A stretch of DNA of 13,492 bases, taken from assembly GCA_026986885.1 (NCBI GenBank), contig JALSNT010000206.1:1-13492 (forward strand). Reading direction: 5' to 3'. The notes below the pieces were generated by a model, which had not been told where the DNA came from, ran no database searches, and was given only the letters and a program-made list of their open reading frames with translations. The DNA comes from Desulfobulbaceae bacterium (lineage in GTDB: Bacteria > Desulfobacterota > Desulfobulbia > Desulfobulbales > Desulfobulbaceae). This document shows positions 7,655 through 13,492 of this stretch, piece after piece. Position numbers and translations under genes: made by a program. Numbering within the stretch: the first letter of the stretch is position 1; the number at the start of each line of letters is the position of its first letter.

Positions 7655-7685
7655 GTTGCGGTGGTGGCTTGACGCACCCGGCAAC
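7655..7685 (+). repeat. Stem-loop downstream of the aromatic-enzyme gene
   Basis: GTTGC (7655-7659) plus GGTG (7660-7663) pair with CACC (7675-7678) and GCAAC (7681-7685), with CG bulged on the 3' side. No T-run follows. It lies 39 bases past the stop and overlaps the -35 of the promoter at 7669, so it could be a weak 3' end for the upstream mRNA or an operator-like structure. Confidence 0.35.
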
Positions 7686-7697
7686 CATGCTTACAAT
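7669..7697 (+). promoter_or_regulatory. Sigma70-like promoter for the small-ORF locus
   Basis: TTGACG (7669-7674) and TACAAT (7692-7697) are separated by exactly 17 bases, each one mismatch from consensus. Predicted transcription would begin near 7704, about 68 bases before the GTG of the leader ORF. There is no larger gene it could serve before 8089, which has its own -10 candidate. Confidence 0.6.
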
Positions 7698-7756
7698 ACT
7701 GATGATTCTTGCAAAATATGGAAAAATCGTCAGCAGGACATACACGCTTAAACAGC

Positions 7757-7765
7757 GAGGAGGAG
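7757..7765 (+). promoter_or_regulatory. Very strong Shine-Dalgarno in front of a 13-codon ORF
   Basis: GAGGAGGAG is followed after 6 bases by GTG at 7772. It is stronger than the SD of most large genes in this window. The only start it is well placed for is the GTG of the leader ORF; ATG 7785 gives a two-codon frame. Confidence 0.6.
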
Positions 7766-7771
7766 AAATCC

Positions 7772-7813
7772 GTGCCCCACCCCCATGAAGTAGTTGAAAC
7801 GGTAACTTCATGA
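7772..7813 (+). CDS. Possible 13-codon leader peptide overlapping the membrane peptide ORF
   Basis: GTG 7772 to TGA 7811-7813 encodes MPHPHEVVETVTS. Its stop overlaps the next start as ATGA (7810-7813), the classic arrangement for translational coupling. An in-frame ATG at 7718 would extend it to 31 residues but has no SD. Support comes from the promoter, the strong SD and the overlap, not homology. It could instead be the front half of a single small protein broken by one indel. Confidence 0.35.
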   Translation: MPHPHEVVETVTS

Positions 7814-7911
7814 AAAACAAGTTGAGTCCCACCCGTTTTTTTTTATTGCTTGCCCTGCTGTGGGCGGCATTTTTTATCTATCAGTCACTGTATCGACCGC
7901 GTTCTTTGTGA
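7810..7911 (+). CDS. Small single-pass membrane peptide (33 aa), unknown function
   Basis: ATG 7810 to TGA 7909-7911. The basic N-terminus (MKNKLSPTR) is followed by a hydrophobic segment at residues 10-24 (FFLLLALLWAAFFIY) and a polar, Arg-containing tail (QSLYRPRSL), so an inner-membrane peptide is predicted. It has almost no SD of its own; expression would depend on the leader ORF that overlaps it by ATGA. The overall plan, a coupled leader ORF plus a tiny hydrophobic peptide and a downstream hairpin, resembles type I toxin loci of the Hok kind in layout only. I know no matching family. Small size and lack of homology keep confidence modest. Confidence 0.4.
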   Translation: MKNKLSPTRFFLLLALLWAAFFIYQSLYRPRSL

Positions 7912-7921
7912 AATCCTTTTC

Positions 7922-7957
7922 CTGTTGCGCCGGTCGGCGCACACCAATGTACAACAG
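7922..7957 (+). repeat. Nested hairpin just after the small membrane peptide ORF
   Basis: The inner stem GCGCC (7927-7931) / GGCGC (7936-7940) closes a 4-base loop and extends by one T-A pair. Alternatively, an outer stem CTGTTG (7922-7927) / CAACAG (7952-7957) encloses it. The structure begins 11 bases after the ORF stop. There is no immediate T-run; T-rich sequence starts about 27 bases later at 7984. It may stabilise the 3' end of the small-ORF transcript. Confidence 0.45.
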
Positions 7958-8021
7958 CAAAAGATCTCAAATAACGGTTATGTTTTTTAATTTTTATTCA
8001 ATCATTTACTGTATTTTCCCC

Positions 8022-8057
8022 TTGCCCCCGGGCAACTGAAATACGTCATCTTATAAT
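8022..8057 (+). promoter_or_regulatory. Palindrome TTGCCC-N2-GGGCAA upstream of a perfect TATAAT
   Basis: TTGCCC (8022-8027) and GGGCAA (8030-8035) form a perfect 6-bp inverted repeat. TATAAT lies at 8052-8057, placing the palindrome centre about 35 bases before the expected start near 8064. No good -35 hexamer sits at 16-18 bases from this -10 (the region reads CGGGCA), which would fit an activator-dependent promoter or an operator. It would drive the zinc-ribbon gene at 8089. Confidence 0.45.
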
Positions 8058-8088
8058 ACCCGGTGTACGGGTTGGAGTAAAAAACATC

Positions 8089-8742
8089 ATGTTGACAACT
8101 ATTTTAAAATACCTTGAAGAGGAGCGTGTCTGCCCCCACTGTAAACAGAAACTGACCCTGTGCAATGCCCCTCCGGTTCATGTGGGTGACGGCCTGGGCT
8201 GGGGATCGGAATTTTTATTTATATGCCTGAACAATGAATGCTCACTTTTCGCAAATGGTTGGAAATATATTGAGAATCAATACGGACATGTGGGATCCTA
8301 CCGTTATATGGAAATACCCGGCAGTAAGGAAACTTATAATATGATGGTTGCCGGGCGTGATGCCTTTACCGGCAGTGTCGTTGATGTTGAAGCGCTAAAA
8401 AAACAAAACAAAAGGTACCAGCAGGAAAAAGAGGCTGAAGCCCTGCTGCCTGATTGTCTGGAAGAAAAAAATCTGGAACCGGTCCTTTTTCTTCTGCTTG
8501 ATGAGGCGGCAAATATTGATGTCCGGAAAAAAGCAGCCGCCATGCTGGTTGACTTGAATGACCTTGAATGTATTGAGCCGTTACGTAATCATAAATTTCG
8601 CAACACATCACTTGAGCAGGCAGTTAATATGGCGATTTCAGCTATTTTGACAAAGCATTTCATGAAAGAGTGCCCCTTTTGTGCCGAATTGATTAAAGCA
8701 CGGGCCAAAGTCTGTAAACATTGTTCAAAAGAGCTGAAGTAG
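8089..8742 (+). CDS. Zinc-ribbon protein with a HEAT-like helical middle, function unknown
   Basis: A 217-residue soluble protein. N-terminal cysteines C15/C18 (CPHC) and C46/C51 (CLNNEC) suggest one zinc site. Residues about 105-186 are helical with a HEAT-like repeat (DVRKKAAAMLVDLND). C195/C198 (CPFC) and C209/C212 (CKHC) form a compact C-terminal zinc ribbon of the kind found in many uncharacterised bacterial proteins. There is no signal peptide or transmembrane segment. The start ATG 8089 is preceded by TTGGAG (8072-8077) at a slightly long spacing of 11 bases. The tRNA-His promoter begins 16 bases after its stop. Two metal sites around a helical repeat suggest a scaffold or nucleic-acid/protein binding role, but no function can be assigned. 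Confidence 0.8.
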   Translation: MLTTILKYLEEERVCPHCKQKLTLCNAPPVHVGDGLGWGSEFLFICLNNECSLFANGWKYIENQYGHVGSYRYMEIPGSKETYNMMVAGRDAFTGSVVDVEALKKQNKRYQQEKEAEALLPDCLEEKNLEPVLFLLLDEAANIDVRKKAAAMLVDLNDLECIEPLRNHKFRNTSLEQAVNMAISAILTKHFMKECPFCAELIKARAKVCKHCSKELK

Positions 8743-8757
8743 CAGCAGACTTTCTCC

Positions 8758-8786
8758 TTGCCAAACGGGCAACATCCGGGTATAAA
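8758..8786 (+). promoter_or_regulatory. tRNA-His promoter with GC-rich discriminator
   Basis: TTGCCA (8758-8763) and TATAAA (8781-8786) are 17 bases apart. The sequence after the -10 is GC-rich (GCGTCGC), a feature of stringently controlled stable-RNA promoters. The predicted start is about 8793, six bases before the mature tRNA end. The -35 lies within an inverted repeat CTTGCC-AAAC-GGGCAAC (8757-8773). Confidence 0.7.
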
Positions 8787-8798
8787 AGCGTCGCACAT

Positions 8799-8876
8799 GG
8801 TGAGCGTAGCTCAGTTGGTGGCAGCACCGGGTTGTGGCCTCGGAGGTCGTGGGTTCAAGTCCCATCGCTCACCCCA
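8799..8876 (+). tRNA. tRNA-His (anticodon GTG), CCA encoded
   Basis: The acceptor stem GTGAGCG (8800-8806) pairs with CGCTCAC (8866-8872). The extra G-1 at 8799 faces C73 at 8873, the identity element of tRNA-His. The anticodon stem CCGGG (8827-8831) / CTCGG (8839-8843) encloses loop TTGTGGC with anticodon GTG at 8834-8836. The T arm GTGGG-TTCAAGT-CCCAT is intact, and CCA is encoded at 8874-8876. The D arm is slightly irregular: GCTC faces CAGC, leaving a C-C mismatch at 13-22. It decodes CAC and CAT. Confidence 0.97.
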
Positions 8877-8886
8877 TGAAAATTGG

Positions 8887-8923
8887 AAGGCGTTTTAGAA
8901 TAATTTCTAAAACGCCTTTTTTT
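8887..8923 (+). terminator. Intrinsic terminator of tRNA-His
   Basis: A 14-bp perfect stem, 8887-8900 pairing with 8905-8918 (core GGCGTTTTAGA / TCTAAAACGCC), closes a TAAT loop and runs into a seven-T tract (8917-8923). It begins 11 bases after the tRNA. Read from the other side it is followed by TTCCAATTTT, so it might also weakly stop murJ transcription. Confidence 0.93.
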
Positions 8924-9014
8924 ATTTGTTTTCAGCCCCACCTTCCTTCCTGCGCTAATTCATTATTTCGATAAGGTTGCTTTTATTTTTTTAAAATCCA
9001 TCGAGTAAAATATC

Positions 9015-10631
9015 TTAAAAAAAACGGGTCTTTATTTTGTCGATGACAATTTCAAGTTCAGGCAGTTTGAGCAGATGAAGCGTTATAGCGTATACCAGAA
9101 CTCCGGCAACAATTATGAATAATACGGTCGGCAGTTGCATATAAAAAGGACCATGTAAAAACATGGCACAAAACTTTCGTAACCACCAGAGTACCACAGC
9201 CATGGCCGTGGTACCGCCTAATATTTTCGCAAGCCCCACGCCCATATAGGCCAGCGGGTATCCCGCCAGTTTCTTATACAGTACACCGGCCAGAAACAAA
9301 AAATTTAAAATCATTACACAAGAGGTGGACAGGGCAATTGCCCTGTGCTGAAATGTATTGATCGTCAGGCTGATGATGATGACATTTGCGGTAACAGCAA
9401 GGAAACTGCCGAAAACAGGATATTTTGTATCATTAAGGGCATAAAAAACCGGCACCATTATTTTCACGGCCGAGTAGGCGAAAAGGCCGTATGCGTAACA
9501 TGCCAGGGCCGCTGCTGTCTGGGTGGTGTCGACCGGTGTAAAGACGCCGTGTTCAAAGATGAGGCGGATTATAGGTTCACCCAGGATGATAAGACCTGCG
9601 GTTGCCGGAATTGTCAGGCTGAAAACCATCAGCAGAGAGGAGGTGAAGGTCTGCCGCAATCCAGGCATATCTTTTTGGGCAGCACATTTTGCCATTACCG
9701 GCATGGCTGCAATTGAAATGGCAACGCCGAATATGCCGATGGGCAGCTGTACCATGCGAAAGGCATAGTTGAGCCAGGAGACCGATCCCTGCGCACAGCT
9801 TGAGGCAAAATTGGTGTTGACGAAAATATTTATCTGGGTAGCGGATAAACCAACAGTTGCCGGCAACATGAGCAAAAGGATTCGTTTAAGCCCTGCATCG
9901 TTCAGCTTGAAGCGTGGTATAAAGACAAAACCTGTTTTTTTAAGCGTCGGCAGCTGAATGAGCAGTTGCATCAGGCCACCGATCAGGGTGCCCCAGGCCA
10001 TTCCGGCAATGGCCGGCAGATTTAATCGGGGAAAGAGAAGGGCAAGAGCGACGCCGCCGATGATCGAGCCCAGATTGAAAAAGGCCGATGAGATGGCCGG
10101 GATAAAAAATTTACCCTTGGTGTTGAGTATGCCCATGACAATTGCGGCCAGGGCGACAAAGATCAAAAAGGGAAACATGATCCTGGTCAGCAGGGTTGTC
10201 AGCTCCGTTTTACCGGCAATCAACGAAAAATCAGGGGCCAGCAGATGCACTATCGGCCCGGCGAAATAGATGCCGACCAGGGTAAAAAGACTGAGGAGAA
10301 TTGTAAAAAAGGTCAGTACCGTTCCGGCCAGCTTCCAGGTTTCTTCCGGATCGCGATTGGTATCATATTCTGAAAAGACGGTGACAAAGGCTGCGGACAG
10401 GGCACCTTCGCCGAAGAGGTCACGCAGAAGATTGGGTATCCGGAATGCCACCACAAAGGAATCATAGGCAAAACCGGCCCCGAACATTCCGGCAAAGATC
10501 TGTTCCCGGACCAGACCAAGTACCCGGCTGCACATGACGGCCACGCCTACCGCACCTGCGGCGCCGGCTATTTTATGGGTGGAACCACTTGCTTTTTCAG
10601 GTTTTTTCCGGGGATTGCTCTGGGGGTCCAT
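9015..10631 (-). CDS. murJ: Lipid II flippase MurJ (MviN)
   Basis: MurJ moves the lipid-linked peptidoglycan precursor lipid II across the inner membrane. The 538-residue sequence is hydrophobic throughout, consistent with the family's 14 transmembrane helices. It has the hallmark N-terminal region SRVLGLVREQIFAGMFGAG (35-53) and RIPNLLRDLFGEGALS (64-79), rich in conserved charged residues that line the cavity. Residues 1-20 are a hydrophilic Lys/Pro-rich extension ahead of the first helix. The ATG at 10631 is used although no clear SD is visible. The length matches the family (about 510-540). It is divergent from the EF-G-like gene and faces the tRNA-His terminator at its 3' end, with a 91-base gap. 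Confidence 0.95.
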   Translation of the reverse strand: MDPQSNPRKKPEKASGSTHKIAGAAGAVGVAVMCSRVLGLVREQIFAGMFGAGFAYDSFVVAFRIPNLLRDLFGEGALSAAFVTVFSEYDTNRDPEETWKLAGTVLTFFTILLSLFTLVGIYFAGPIVHLLAPDFSLIAGKTELTTLLTRIMFPFLIFVALAAIVMGILNTKGKFFIPAISSAFFNLGSIIGGVALALLFPRLNLPAIAGMAWGTLIGGLMQLLIQLPTLKKTGFVFIPRFKLNDAGLKRILLLMLPATVGLSATQINIFVNTNFASSCAQGSVSWLNYAFRMVQLPIGIFGVAISIAAMPVMAKCAAQKDMPGLRQTFTSSLLMVFSLTIPATAGLIILGEPIIRLIFEHGVFTPVDTTQTAAALACYAYGLFAYSAVKIMVPVFYALNDTKYPVFGSFLAVTANVIIISLTINTFQHRAIALSTSCVMILNFLFLAGVLYKKLAGYPLAYMGVGLAKILGGTTAMAVVLWWLRKFCAMFLHGPFYMQLPTVLFIIVAGVLVYAITLHLLKLPELEIVIDKIKTRFF

Positions 10632-10646
10632 GATTGATGTTATCGC

Positions 10647-10676
10647 TTGACTTTACAAGGTTAATGAGAATATATA
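10647..10676 (+). promoter_or_regulatory. Candidate sigma70 promoter for the EF-G-like/mogA unit
   Basis: TTGACT (10647-10652) and TATATA (10671-10676) are separated by 18 bases. Transcription would start near 10683 and leave a leader of about 130 bases before ATG 10813. It is in the divergent gap just upstream of murJ, which reads the other way. Confidence 0.5.
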
Positions 10677-10812
10677 GAGTTCACTGACGATCTTGGAAAA
10701 GATGGTTACCATCCCTGATGCAAAAGCGAAAGAAATATTCATGTATTCGCTGTTGTCATCAATAGATATGGCCATCCCTTTATCAATCCAACCCGCGCTA
10801 CCGGAGGTATTC

Positions 10813-12873
10813 ATGCAGGAAGTACAACATATCAGGAATACGGTGATTTTAGGCCATGGCAACAGTGGAAAAACCACGCTGGCAGATGCAATGCTTTTTA
10901 CTTCCGGTGCCGTCAACAGGTTTGGAAAGGTGGATGACGGCTCGTCGGTAATGGACTTTGAGCCGGAAGAAATCAAGCGGCAGGTAACCATCAGCACCGC
11001 ATTTCATCATCTTAACTGGCGGAAAAATGAAATTTTCCTCAGTGACACTCCTGGTGATGATAACTTTGTTAATGAAACCAAATTTGCCTCCCAGGTTGCT
11101 GATTCCGCCATTCTGACCGTCGGCGCCGTCCTCGGGGTCAGGAGCCAGACCGAGCGTTTTGTTGATTTTGTCGGCGACCGACACCTGCCCTGCCTGATCT
11201 GCATCACCAAAATGGATAGAGAGCGCGCCAATTTCCAGAAAACCGTCGATGAATTGAAAGAATCATTTAATCTTAATCCTGTCATCCTATATCTGCCCAT
11301 CGGAGCAGAGGACCAATTCAAAGGGGTTGTTGATATTGCTGCCGGCAAAGGCCTGTTTTTTGCCGAAGACGGCTCCGGTAAGGTGACCGTTGGGGATATT
11401 CCGGCGGACATGGTGGATGATGTTGCCGCTCAACGCGAAAATTTGATGGAATATGTGGCTGAAACCGACGATGATCTTATCGAAAAATTCCTGGAAGAAG
11501 GTGAGCTGTCTGCTGAAGAGTTGAGTAAGGGTCTGGCTGCAGCCGTGCGCCAGGCCAAAATTGCACCGGTATGTGCGGTTTCCGCCTTGAACAATGCCGG
11601 AACCACCGTTGTCCTTGACGCCATTTCCGAGTATCTGCCCTCTCCCGATGAGCGTCCTGCCCAGGTAGGCACCGACCCCCAGGGCGAGTTGGTAGAACGT
11701 AGTGCCTCTGTCGATGAACCTTTCTCCGCCCTTGTTTTTAAGACAATGGCCGATCCCTTTGCCGGGCGTTTGACAATTTTTCGTGTCTATTCCGGAAAAT
11801 TGAGTGGCGACAGCTTTTATAACGCCACCAGAAAGACCAGTGAGCGTTTTGGTCATCTGTTTATCTTGGAAGGAAAGGAGCAGCAGCAGGTGGACGAGGC
11901 CATTCCCGGTATGATTGTTGCCGTGGCCAAGCTGAAGGAAACGGTTACCGGCGATACCCTGTGCGATGAAAACCACCCTGTTCTTTATGACGTTCTTGAA
12001 CCGATTCCGGCCGTGATTTCCTATGCGGTCAATGCCAGAAAAGGTGATGAAGAAAAATTATTCTCATCCATTACCAGAATGCTTGATGAGGATCTTACCC
12101 TGCAGTTGACCAGGGAAGAGCAGACCCATGAAGTATTGATGTCCGGCGTGGGGCAGGTACACCTCGAAGCAGTGGCTGAAAAAATGAAACGAAAGTTCGG
12201 GGTGGAAATGGAGCTGCGTCTGCCCAGGGTGCCCTATCGGGAAACCATAAAAAAATCGGTTACCGTCCAGGGAAAACACAAAAAACAATCAGGCGGCCGC
12301 GGGCAGTATGGTGACTGCACCATCGAGATGTCGCCGCTGCCCAGGGGTGAAGGATTTGAGTTTGTTGATTCCATTGTCGGTGGCGTTATTCCCCAGCAGT
12401 ATCGACCTGCCGTGGAAAAGGGAATTGTTGAGGCAATGGAAAAAGGTGTTATTGCCGGTTATCCCTGTGTAGACGTCAAGATCAATTTAATAGACGGTTC
12501 TTACCATAATGTGGATTCTTCGGAAATGGCCTTCAAAATTGCCGGCTCTCTGGCCTTTAAAAAAGGCGCCCTGGCTGCCGATCCCATTATTTTAGAACCT
12601 GTCCTTGAGTTGGAAGTGCAGGTTGACAAGGAACATGTGGGTGATGTTATGGGCGACCTGAACAGCCGTCGCGGTAAGGTACTGGGTATGGATGCCACGG
12701 AGAAACATGAAATCGTCAGGGCACATGTTCCCCAGTCCGAAGTACAGCTTTATGCGCCTGATTTGACATCCATGACCGGCGGCCGCGGCAGTTTCACCGT
12801 CAAGTTTTCCCATTACGAGGAAGTCCCGGCCCATCTGGCGGAAAAGATCATCGAACAGAATAATAAAGAATAA
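10813..12873 (+). CDS. Elongation factor G-like translational GTPase (non-canonical paralogue)
   Basis: A full-length 686-residue EF-G-type protein. The G domain has P-loop GHGNSGKT (14-21; canonical EF-G reads AHIDAGKT), a switch I-like IKRQVTI with T59 kept, DTPGDDNF (78-85; canonical DTPGHVDF) and TKMD (132-135; canonical NKMD). Domain IV motifs are intact (KKQSGGRGQYG, GGVIPQQYRPAVEKGI), and domain V ends with GDLNSRRGKV and MTGGRGSF. The His that stimulates GTP hydrolysis in classical EF-G is Asp82 here, and the G4 Asn is Thr, as expected for a divergent EF-G-like subfamily rather than the main translocase. ATG 10813 follows GGAGG (10803-10807) by 5 bases; the open frame back to 10693 is not needed. 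No S7/S12/EF-Tu neighbours (str operon) are seen. mogA follows after 7 bases. The role could be ribosome rescue, recycling or stress translation; this is unproven. Confidence 0.88.
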   Translation: MQEVQHIRNTVILGHGNSGKTTLADAMLFTSGAVNRFGKVDDGSSVMDFEPEEIKRQVTISTAFHHLNWRKNEIFLSDTPGDDNFVNETKFASQVADSAILTVGAVLGVRSQTERFVDFVGDRHLPCLICITKMDRERANFQKTVDELKESFNLNPVILYLPIGAEDQFKGVVDIAAGKGLFFAEDGSGKVTVGDIPADMVDDVAAQRENLMEYVAETDDDLIEKFLEEGELSAEELSKGLAAAVRQAKIAPVCAVSALNNAGTTVVLDAISEYLPSPDERPAQVGTDPQGELVERSASVDEPFSALVFKTMADPFAGRLTIFRVYSGKLSGDSFYNATRKTSERFGHLFILEGKEQQQVDEAIPGMIVAVAKLKETVTGDTLCDENHPVLYDVLEPIPAVISYAVNARKGDEEKLFSSITRMLDEDLTLQLTREEQTHEVLMSGVGQVHLEAVAEKMKRKFGVEMELRLPRVPYRETIKKSVTVQGKHKKQSGGRGQYGDCTIEMSPLPRGEGFEFVDSIVGGVIPQQYRPAVEKGIVEAMEKGVIAGYPCVDVKINLIDGSYHNVDSSEMAFKIAGSLAFKKGALAADPIILEPVLELEVQVDKEHVGDVMGDLNSRRGKVLGMDATEKHEIVRAHVPQSEVQLYAPDLTSMTGGRGSFTVKFSHYEEVPAHLAEKIIEQNNKE

Positions 12874-12880
12874 AAAAATA

Positions 12881-13384
12881 ATGGCGGACTACAGCGTAGG
12901 GATTCTCACGCTCAGTGACAAGGGCGCCCGAGGTGAACGTGAAGACACCAGTGGCGCCATGCTGAAAAATATGTTTGATCGGTTACCGGAGTTTCGGGTG
13001 GATCGCTATTTACTCATAGCCGACAATCAGGAACTGATAGTGGAGACACTCATGCACTGGGTGGATGAAAGAAAGATTGACTTGATAGTCACCACCGGTG
13101 GTACCGGGGTATCTCCAAGTGATCAGACGCCGGAGGCAACCAGAATGGTAATTGAACGTGAAGTCCCGGGACTTGCCGAGGCCATGCGACAGGCCAGTCT
13201 GACAAAAACCATTCAGGCCGTCTGGTCACGCGGCATAGCCGGTATCAGGCAACAAAGCCTGATTATCAATCTGCCGGGCAGTGAAAAAGCAGCCAGGGAA
13301 AATATTGAGGCGGTACTGCCGGCACTTGCCCATGGCCTCTATAAACTCAAGGGCGGACAGGCCGACTGCGGAGTTATTGTATAG
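12881..13384 (+). CDS. mog: MogA/MoaB-type molybdopterin adenylyltransferase
   Basis: MogA adenylates molybdopterin so that MoeA can insert molybdate. The 167-residue protein matches the family in length and motifs: VGILTLSDKGARGEREDTSG (6-25), D48 in IADNQ, TTGGTGVSPSDQTPEAT (71-87, with D81), SRGIAGIR (116-123) and LPGSEKAARENI (131-142). D48 and D81 correspond by eye to catalytic Asp49 and Asp82 of E. coli MogA. MoaB is a close relative, so MoaB-like naming is possible. ATG 12881 lies 7 bases after the EF-G-like stop with no good SD (AT-rich AATAAAGAATAAAAAAATA upstream), suggesting translation coupled to that gene. No other moa or moe gene is in the window. The product would serve molybdenum or tungsten enzymes. 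Confidence 0.92.
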   Translation: MADYSVGILTLSDKGARGEREDTSGAMLKNMFDRLPEFRVDRYLLIADNQELIVETLMHWVDERKIDLIVTTGGTGVSPSDQTPEATRMVIEREVPGLAEAMRQASLTKTIQAVWSRGIAGIRQQSLIINLPGSEKAARENIEAVLPALAHGLYKLKGGQADCGVIV

Positions 13385-13393
13385 TAAACCTAA

Positions 13394-13450
13394 TCCGGAT
13401 AAACCGGAAAATTCGAAATAAGAAACACCAAATTCGAAACAATATCGAAT
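13394..13450. repeat. AT-rich tail with TCCGG hairpin and spaced TTCGAA repeats
   Basis: TCCGG (13394-13398) and CCGGA (13404-13408) form a short hairpin 10 bases after the mogA-like stop, with no T-run. AATTCGAAA recurs at 13410 and 13431 (period 21), and a shorter TCGAA follows at 13446. The stretch is low in complexity and noncoding. It may be the start of a longer dispersed or tandem repeat continuing beyond the window. Confidence 0.45.
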
Positions 13451-13452
13451 AA

Positions 13453-13481
13453 CCATAGAACAAATGTACTCGACACTATGG
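13453..13481. repeat. CCATAG/CTATGG inverted repeat at the window edge
   Basis: CCATAG (13453-13458) and CTATGG (13476-13481) pair perfectly around a 17-base loop. No gene is visible between the mogA-like stop and the end of the window. The pair could belong to a regulatory site or repeat element that is cut off here. Confidence 0.25.
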
Positions 13482-13492
13482 GCTTGTCCTCG

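Larger units (their letters stand above)
7617..8088. other. 472-base region with small-ORF and regulatory signals
   Basis: No long gene fits here. In order it contains a hairpin (7655-7685), a sigma70-like promoter (7669-7697), a strong SD (7757-7765), a 13-codon ORF overlapping a 33-codon hydrophobic ORF, a nested hairpin (7922-7957), an AT-rich stretch (7961-8020), a palindrome (8022-8035) and a perfect -10 hexamer (8052-8057) for the next gene. Each supported element is listed separately. Confidence 0.6.

Noticed and set aside
7650..7832. Minus-strand ORF across the small-peptide locus
   Set aside because: No SD or recognisable domain; it mirrors the plus-strand signals and would be antisense to a better supported arrangement.
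10693..10812. In-frame N-terminal extension of the EF-G-like protein
   Set aside because: GGAGG sits 5 bases before ATG 10813, and EF-G proteins start shortly before the P-loop; the extension has no SD.
13464..13492. ATG near the right edge, open to the end
   Set aside because: Only nine codons are visible, with no SD, and it lies inside an inverted repeat.
1..13492. CRISPR array, prophage, transposase or restriction genes
   Set aside because: No regularly spaced repeats, phage structural proteins, DDE transposase motifs or nuclease/methylase pairs were found; the only methyltransferase is TlyA.

Overview
The window is ordinary bacterial chromosome of moderate GC. It holds full-length housekeeping genes, one encoded-CCA tRNA-His, and no phage, IS or CRISPR signature. 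The protein set suggests Desulfobacterota, perhaps Desulfobulbales: a lipoprotein YbgF-like protein, TlyA, an MrfA-type helicase carrying its own exonuclease, a PheA-ACT-TyrA fusion, and an extra EF-G paralogue next to a MogA-type protein. The placement is inferred from gene content and protein style only; no marker comparison was possible.

Layout. Bases 1-99 are probably the 3' tail of an upstream gene. A forward cluster follows: a YbgF/CpoB-like TPR lipoprotein (215-1240), TlyA rRNA methyltransferase (1270-2046) and an exported double-SH3b protein (2058-2516). This is an envelope and ribosome-maintenance block. Converging on it from the minus strand is a 981-residue DNA helicase (2661-5606). 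It joins an MrfA-like helicase and zinc-binding domain to a C-terminal DEDDy exonuclease resembling MrfB, so two partners of a DNA repair pathway sit on one chain. A 321-base gap with a large imperfect inverted repeat leads to a fused aromatic amino acid enzyme (5928-7616). Its domain order is prephenate-dehydratase-like, ACT, prephenate dehydrogenase, and the dehydratase half has lost several signature residues.

The 472-base gap after it (7617-8088) is not empty. It has a good sigma70-type promoter, a very strong Shine-Dalgarno, a 13-codon ORF, and an ATGA-overlapped ORF for a 33-residue single-span membrane peptide. A nested hairpin follows, then a TTGCCC/GGGCAA palindrome upstream of a perfect TATAAT. 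This is the least explained part of the window and resembles a coupled leader/small hydrophobic peptide locus.

Next come a zinc-ribbon/HEAT-like protein (8089-8742) and tRNA-His(GTG), which has its own consensus-like promoter and a strong intrinsic terminator. The lipid II flippase MurJ lies on the minus strand (9015-10631). Divergent from it is a transcription unit encoding a non-canonical EF-G paralogue (10813-12873), whose catalytic switch II His is replaced by Asp, and a MogA/MoaB-type molybdopterin protein 7 bases downstream (12881-13384). The right edge is AT-rich and contains repeated TTCGAA motifs.
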